Part shown: piece by piece, positions 42,892-48,037 of the stretch
Layout of the letters: every line of letters begins with the position of its first letter
How positions within the stretch are numbered: the stretch's first letter is position 1
Assembly: GCA_021298085.1 (NCBI GenBank)
Contig: JAJTDE010000011.1
Span: forward strand, 1-48,037
Reading direction: 5' to 3'
Length of the DNA stretch: 48,037 nt
Source: Rubrivivax sp.
GTDB taxonomy: Bacteria > Pseudomonadota > Gammaproteobacteria > Burkholderiales > Burkholderiaceae_C
Notes under the pieces: generated by a model
What the model was told of the DNA's origin: nothing
Database searches by the model: none
The model's input: only the letters and a program-made list of their open reading frames with translations
Made by a program: the position numbers and the translations under genes

Positions 42892-45278
42892 TCGCTGCGC
42901 ACCGGAACCAGCAGTTCACGGTTTCCGTTGGTGGACATGGCCGACACCAGGCCGGACTGCTCCATCTGTTCCAGCAGGCGCGCGGCGCGGTTGTAGCCAA
43001 TGCGCAGGTGTCGCTGCACCAGCGAAATGGACGCCTTGCGGTGCTGCAGCACGATGGCCACGGCCTGGTCGTACATCGGGTCGTCTTCGCTGCCGGCAGC
43101 GCCCTGCGCGTCACCGCCGCCGTCCACGCCGTCGAGCGTGCCACCCTCCAGAATGCCCTCGATGTAGTTGGGCTCGCCCTGGCGCTTCAGGTATTCCACC
43201 ACCCGGTGCACCTCGTCGTCGCTGACAAAGGCACCGTGCACCCGCACTGGCAGGCCGGTGCCGGAGGGCAGGTAGAGCATGTCACCCTGGCCCAGCAGGG
43301 CTTCAGCGCCCATCTGGTCCAGGATGGTGCGGCTGTCGATCTTGCTGGCCACCTGGAAGCTCAGGCGAGTGGGGATGTTGGCCTTGATCAGGCCGGTGAT
43401 CACGTCCACGCTCGGGCGCTGGGTGGCCAGGATCAGGTGGATACCGGCCGCACGGGCTTTCTGGGCCAGGCGGGCGATGAGTTCCTCGATCTTCTTGCCC
43501 ACCACCATCATCAGGTCGGCCAGCTCATCGATGACCACCACGATGTGCGGCAGGCGCTCGAGCGGCTCAGGCGCCTCCGGCGTCAGGCTGAAGGGATTGG
43601 GCAGGCTCTCGCCGCGCTCGCCGGCGTCCTCGATCTTCTTGTTGTAGCCACTGAGTTGGCGCACACCCAGCTTGCTCATCAGTTTGTAGCGGCGCTCCAT
43701 CTCGCCCACGCACCAGTTCAGCGCATTGGCGGCCTGCTTCATGTCGGTCACCACCGGGCACAGCAGGTGCGGAATGCCCTCGTAGACGCTCATCTCGAGC
43801 ATCTTGGGGTCGATCAGGATGAGCCGCACGTCGCGGGCCTCGGCCTTGTAGAGCAGGCTGAGGATCATCGCGTTGATGCCCACCGACTTGCCCGAACCCG
43901 TGGTGCCGGCCACCAGGCAGTGCGGCATCTTGGCCAGGTCGGCCACCAGGGGCGCACCGACGATGTCCTTGCCCAGGCCCATGGTGAGCATGGAGGCGCC
44001 GTCGTTGTAGGCCTGGGAGCCCAGGATCTCGGCCAGGCGGATCGTCTGGCGCCGGGCGTTGGGCAGCTCCAGGGCCATCGTGGTCTTGCCGGGGATGGTC
44101 TCCACCACGCGGATGCTGACCAGGCTCAGCGAGCGGGCCAGGTCCTTGGCGAGGTTGACGATCTGGGCGCCCTTGACACCCACATCGGGTTCGATCTCGT
44201 AGCGGGTGATCACCGGCCCGGGTGAGGCCGCCACGACCTGCACCACCACGCCGAAGTCGCGCAGCTTCTTCTCGATGAGCCGAGACGTCATCTCCAGCGA
44301 TTCCGGGCTGACCGATTCGGAACGCCCAGGCGCAGCATCAAGCAGGTCGACCTGGGGCAGCTTGGTGTCGCTCAGTTCGGCAAACAGCGGCCGCTGGCGT
44401 TCGGCAATGACCCGCTTGGACACGGGCACCTCGTGCACCACTTCCTCGATGAGCAGGGGCGGTGCTGGCGGCACCACACTCTGCTCCTCGACAATCACCC
44501 GCTCGCGCTCGCTGGCCAGGCGCTCGCCAATGGCCTCGTCTTCGGCCAGCTCGCGGCGCTCGGCGCGACGCTCGAAGAAGCGTTCGACGCGGGCACCGAT
44601 GTCATCGGCCAGCCCGAGCCACGAAAACCGCAGCGCCAGCGACAGGCCCACCACCAGCAGCGCAATCCACAGGACACCCGAACCCGCGAAGCCCAGCCAC
44701 TGCAGCGACTGCGTGCCCAGGGTATGCCCAAGCACACCACCGGCATGGCCTGGAAGGTGGCTTTCCCAGCGGTAAAGGCGCGTCCACTCGAGTGCGGCGC
44801 TGCTGCACAGCAGCAGCACGGTGCCCAGACCCACCGCCACCGGGGAGCGCCACGCCAGGCCCGCGGGCGCGTGGTCGCCACGCATGTGACGCGCCAGCAC
44901 CCCCAGCCAGTGACGGGCCGTGACCAGCATGAGCCACCAGGCAGAAAAGCCCACCAGGAAGTAGGCCATGTCGGCCCACCAGGCGCCCCATCGGCCCGCC
45001 TTGTTCTGCAGGGCCGCGCCGCTGCCAGACGTGCTGAAGCCGGGATCGGTGCTGCTGTGGGTGGCCAGCGCAAGCAGGCACAGCAGCCACAACGCTGCAC
45101 CTAACGGCAGTACCCAGCGACGCCAACCAGCACCGTCGGTGCGGTTGGCGGCGTGAGGAAGGTCGGGGGGGCCCAGCGCCTTGGAGGCGCCCTTGGCAGC
45201 GCCGGCGCTGGTGCGCCGTTGGCTGCGTGGTGCGGCATCAATGCCCTCCGCACCCAGGGACCCCAGCGGATACGTCAT
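42888..45278 (-). CDS. ftsK: DNA translocase FtsK
   Basis: Septal DNA pump that clears chromosomes during division; 796 residues from ATG 45278 ([15 protein letters not shown] 45287 is an alternative). After a basic N-terminus come about four membrane helices (about 55-200), then a short Glu/Arg-rich linker, far shorter than in the 1329-residue E. coli protein. The motor domain has Walker [19 protein letters not shown], Walker [16 protein letters not shown] and [20 protein letters not shown]. The last 65 residues form the winged-helix gamma domain ([20 protein letters not shown]) that reads KOPS sites. No separate terminator is seen between it and the Crp/Fnr gene 95 nt upstream. Confidence 0.97.
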   Translation of the reverse strand: MTYPLGSLGAEGIDAAPRSQRRTSAGAAKGASKALGPPDLPHAANRTDGAGWRRWVLPLGAALWLLCLLALATHSSTDPGFSTSGSGAALQNKAGRWGAWWADMAYFLVGFSAWWLMLVTARHWLGVLARHMRGDHAPAGLAWRSPVAVGLGTVLLLCSSAALEWTRLYRWESHLPGHAGGVLGHTLGTQSLQWLGFAGSGVLWIALLVVGLSLALRFSWLGLADDIGARVERFFERRAERRELAEDEAIGERLASERERVIVEEQSVVPPAPPLLIEEVVHEVPVSKRVIAERQRPLFAELSDTKLPQVDLLDAAPGRSESVSPESLEMTSRLIEKKLRDFGVVVQVVAASPGPVITRYEIEPDVGVKGAQIVNLAKDLARSLSLVSIRVVETIPGKTTMALELPNARRQTIRLAEILGSQAYNDGASMLTMGLGKDIVGAPLVADLAKMPHCLVAGTTGSGKSVGINAMILSLLYKAEARDVRLILIDPKMLEMSVYEGIPHLLCPVVTDMKQAANALNWCVGEMERRYKLMSKLGVRQLSGYNKKIEDAGERGESLPNPFSLTPEAPEPLERLPHIVVVIDELADLMMVVGKKIEELIARLAQKARAAGIHLILATQRPSVDVITGLIKANIPTRLSFQVASKIDSRTILDQMGAEALLGQGDMLYLPSGTGLPVRVHGAFVSDDEVHRVVEYLKRQGEPNYIEGILEGGTLDGVDGGGDAQGAAGSEDDPMYDQAVAIVLQHRKASISLVQRHLRIGYNRAARLLEQMEQSGLVSAMSTNGNRELLVPVRSE

Positions 45279-45373
45279 GCACACCATTGTGGCGCATGAC
45301 CTTTCTCACGCCAATGGCGTGGGGGCGTGCGGCTGTGTCGGCTTGTACGACGCCGTGGCGCCGTGGCGCAGCA

Positions 45374-46042
45374 TCAGATCTGGGCGATGGTCTCGCGCAG
45401 GATCACGCAGCCGTTGTCCTGGGTGGCGATCAGGCCGCGCTCTTCGAGGTCCTTCATGACGCGGCTGACCATCTCGCGCGAAGCCCCTACCACCTTGGCC
45501 ATGTCCTGGCGGCTGACCTTGTGTCGGATGATCTTGGTGCCGTTGTCGTCGTCGGCCATCTGATGCAGTTCACGTGCCACACGGCCATAGACATCCAGCA
45601 GCGCCAGTGACTCGATCTGGCGGTCGGCGTTGCGCAGTCGCCTGACCAAGCCACGCATGATCCCGTAGGACAGGCTGGTGTTTTCGGGGAGGCAGCGCGC
45701 GAAGTCTGTACGGGCCAGCACCAGGATGTCGGTCTGCACCTCGGCACGCACGGTGGCCGAATGCGGCTCGTTGTCGATCAGGCTCATCTCGCCGACGTAA
45801 TCACCCGATTCGAGGACCGCCAGGATGACCTCGCGTCCACGCGAATCAGCCGTCAGCACGCGCGCCCTGCCGTTCAGGAGGATGTAGAGCGTGTTGCTCT
45901 TGCGGCCCTGCTCGACGATCAGCTCACCACGGCGGTAACGACGCTTGACGACGGTGTCGGCAATGGACTGCGCCTGCTCGATGGTGAGCATCGAAAACAA
46001 GGGGACTCGGCGGATCAGATCGAGATTGGACAGCATCGACAT
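45374..46042 (-). CDS. Crp/Fnr-family transcriptional regulator
   Basis: DNA-binding regulator of 222 residues. The cyclic-nucleotide-binding-type beta-barrel (about 10-130) has YILLNGRARVLTADSRGREV and GDYVGEMSLIDNEPHSATVRA, where the GEMSL/SATVRA pair is close to the cAMP-binding Crp pattern GE(L)xL...RSA. A dimer helix and the winged helix-turn-helix SRQDMAKVVGASREMVSRVMKDLEERGLI follow. There is no N-terminal Cys cluster, so it is not an Fnr-type oxygen sensor. AGGAG precedes ATG 46042. It is divergent from trxB and upstream of ftsK, the place occupied by lrp in enteric bacteria. Confidence 0.94.
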   Translation of the reverse strand: MSMLSNLDLIRRVPLFSMLTIEQAQSIADTVVKRRYRRGELIVEQGRKSNTLYILLNGRARVLTADSRGREVILAVLESGDYVGEMSLIDNEPHSATVRAEVQTDILVLARTDFARCLPENTSLSYGIMRGLVRRLRNADRQIESLALLDVYGRVARELHQMADDDNGTKIIRHKVSRQDMAKVVGASREMVSRVMKDLEERGLIATQDNGCVILRETIAQI

Positions 46043-46277
46043 CAGAGGACTCCTGCACAGGTTCTCATCAATGAACCCGATTGCCCATGCCTATCGGCAC
46101 AATGACGCACAAATTTAGAATTCGCTGGCGCCGGCCACCAGCGCGAACACACCAACGGCAGTGTGCATCGCCGTCCGACGCTGCATTCCTTGCAAATGGC
46201 GGCCTAAGGCCCACCTGATGCGTCACCCCAGCCAGCACCCCTGCACGCCAACTGGCCCGCCGCTGAACCGCTTCTGA

Positions 46278-47249
<972 letters not shown>

Positions 47250-47280
47250 GCCTCGCGCGGCCTGCCATCACGGTATTCAG

Positions 47281-47294
47281 GTGTGTGCACACAC
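47281..47294. repeat. Perfect 14-bp palindrome upstream of rpmB promoter
   Basis: GTGTGTGCACACAC is a perfect palindrome between the trxB stop and the rpmB -10 box, about 45 bp upstream of the latter. It could be an operator or part of the trxB 3' region; there is no T-run to make it an intrinsic terminator. Confidence 0.4.
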
Positions 47295-47338
47295 GGCGCC
47301 CGGGCGTTCCAAGTGCGCGCCTTGGTGGAATTTCGGCC

Positions 47339-47344
47339 TATAAT
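47339..47344 (+). promoter_or_regulatory. Consensus -10 box (TATAAT) for rpmB-rpmG
   Basis: A perfect TATAAT in the trxB-rpmB gap. A matching -35 at 16-18 bp is not evident; TTGGTG at 47322 is only 11 bp away. Transcription starting near 47351 would give a leader of about 145 nt before rpmB, long enough for translational control, although no known leader motif was recognised. Confidence 0.6.
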
Positions 47345-47495
47345 CGCAGGCTTTGCTGAATCCAGGGCCATAAGGCCTCAACCACAAACCACAACGAGAC
47401 TTCGAGCAGGCTTCCTCAGCGCTGGCGACCATTCAAGCCCCGGCGCGCACGCAAGCCTACCAAGCCTCTGTAGCCAAGCATCTCGGAGCATCCAG

Positions 47496-47729
47496 ATGGC
47501 ACGCGTATGTCAAGTGACGGGCAAGGGCCCGATGGTGGGTAACAACGTTTCCCACGCCAACAACAAGACCAAGCGCCGGTTCCTCCCGAACCTGCACAAC
47601 CGCCGCTTCTGGGTGGAAAGCGAGAACCGCTGGGTGCGTCTGCGCATTTCCAACGCGGCACTGCGGCTGATCGACAAGGTCGGCATCGATCAGGTCGTCG
47701 CCGATCTGCGCGCCAAGGGCGAACTCTGA
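47496..47729 (+). CDS. rpmB: 50S ribosomal protein L28
   Basis: The protein has 77 residues: [24 protein letters not shown] is the canonical start (core [19 protein letters not shown]), followed by [14 protein letters not shown] and [21 protein letters not shown] lies 7 nt before ATG 47496; the longer open frame upstream is leader. It is co-transcribed with rpmG, 35 nt downstream, as is usual in proteobacteria. Confidence 0.98.
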   Translation: MARVCQVTGKGPMVGNNVSHANNKTKRRFLPNLHNRRFWVESENRWVRLRISNAALRLIDKVGIDQVVADLRAKGEL

Positions 47730-47764
47730 GTCACGCGTAGTCAACCACCCTTCAGGAGCACACC

Positions 47765-47932
47765 ATGGCCAAAGGCGGACGCGAAAAGATCAAGCTCGAA
47801 TCAACAGCGGGCACCGGTCACTTTTACACCACCAGCAAGAACAAGAAGACGACGCCCGAGAAGCTCGAATTCTTGAAGTTTGATCCGAAGGCACGCAAGC
47901 ACGTGCTCTACAAGGAAATCAAGCTGAAGTAA
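47765..47932 (+). CDS. rpmG: 50S ribosomal protein L33
   Basis: The protein has 55 residues, reading [20 protein letters not shown], then [20 protein letters not shown] and the end [11 protein letters not shown] with TAA at 47930. It has no Cys, so it is the zinc-independent (C-minus) form of L33, as expected for Burkholderiales. GGAG precedes the ATG by 7 nt. It is the last gene of the rpmB-rpmG unit and is followed by a strong terminator. Confidence 0.98.
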   Translation: MAKGGREKIKLESTAGTGHFYTTSKNKKTTPEKLEFLKFDPKARKHVLYKEIKLK

Positions 47933-47973
47933 AACCGCACCAGTGCGCTCCCGGCGCTTGGCTGCAGATCACG

Positions 47974-48003
47974 AAAAAGCCGCTGTTCACAGCGGCTTTT
48001 TTT
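47974..48003 (+). terminator. Rho-independent terminator after rpmG
   Basis: AAAAAGCCGCTG pairs with CAGCGGCTTTTT around a TTCA loop, and the T-run continues to seven T. The A-run on the 5' side makes it potentially bidirectional. It lies 41 nt after the rpmG stop. Confidence 0.95.
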
Positions 48004-48037
48004 ATAGTCCTTGAAGTCCATCCGCCGGGGACCCGAC

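Overview
The window is a densely packed, high-GC (roughly two-thirds G+C) piece of bacterial chromosome. Gene content and order point to the Betaproteobacteria, order Burkholderiales: a Bug-type (TctC) solute receptor, a BPSS1780-type membrane protein, an ispA-dxs-folE2 cluster, an APH-fold homoserine kinase, and rpmB-rpmG. The genus cannot be read from this sequence. Most genes are housekeeping. There is no integrase, transposase, phage gene or CRISPR array.

Layout. 1-3656 (minus): ispA, dxs and folE2 (cut by the window edge), for isoprenoid precursors and a GTP cyclohydrolase. 3946-6843 (plus): a Rieske oxygenase, an EamA exporter and a two-domain sulfurtransferase with overlapping ends. 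6954-8854 (plus): UspA and a PAS-like/GGDEF diguanylate cyclase. 8892-9665 (minus): a ZIP metal transporter, divergent from 9912-11629 (plus), a heme-oxygenase-like diiron enzyme translationally coupled to an RpfF-like crotonase. 11586-13370 (minus): a membrane hybrid histidine kinase whose 3' end overlaps that of the crotonase. 13517-16327 (minus): polA, divergent from thrB and a BPSS1780 membrane protein. 18213-22523 (minus): a GGDEF-EAL protein followed after 9 nt by uvrD. 22744-23721 (plus): guaC. 23773-25203 (minus): an S41 lipoprotein protease, divergent from valS. 28063-29052 (minus): a degenerate 2-hydroxyacid-dehydrogenase-like protein, divergent from galU. 30016-31784 (minus): cysM, a Nudix hydrolase and a TusA-like protein. 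31897-31981: tRNA-Leu(CAA), then a rhomboid protease. 32716-34391 (minus): an orphan ParA and a coupled SDR-like protein. 34561-37015 (plus): a 2Fe-2S reductase, a Bug receptor and a DUF721 protein. 37047-40655 (minus): livH-livM-livG-livF. 40851-46042 (minus): a Crp/Fnr regulator, ftsK, lolA and rarA, divergent from trxB. 47496-47932 (plus): rpmB-rpmG with a strong terminator.

The most promising system is at 9666-13370. A diiron-oxygenase-type protein with a full set of candidate metal ligands is coupled by a TGATG overlap to a crotonase carrying both catalytic glutamates of DSF synthase RpfF. An RpfC-like membrane hybrid kinase lies convergent to it. This looks like a DSF-type fatty-acid signalling module with an added oxidative step. 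The shared upstream region carries repeated GCAC/GTGC elements and a perfect inverted repeat. That reading is inference from motifs and gene order. Two GGDEF proteins elsewhere in the window are possible c-di-GMP outputs.

Other points of interest are a likely pseudoenzyme beside galU, a ParA without ParB coupled to an SDR-like protein, and a Crp/Fnr gene occupying the position that lrp holds in enteric bacteria.
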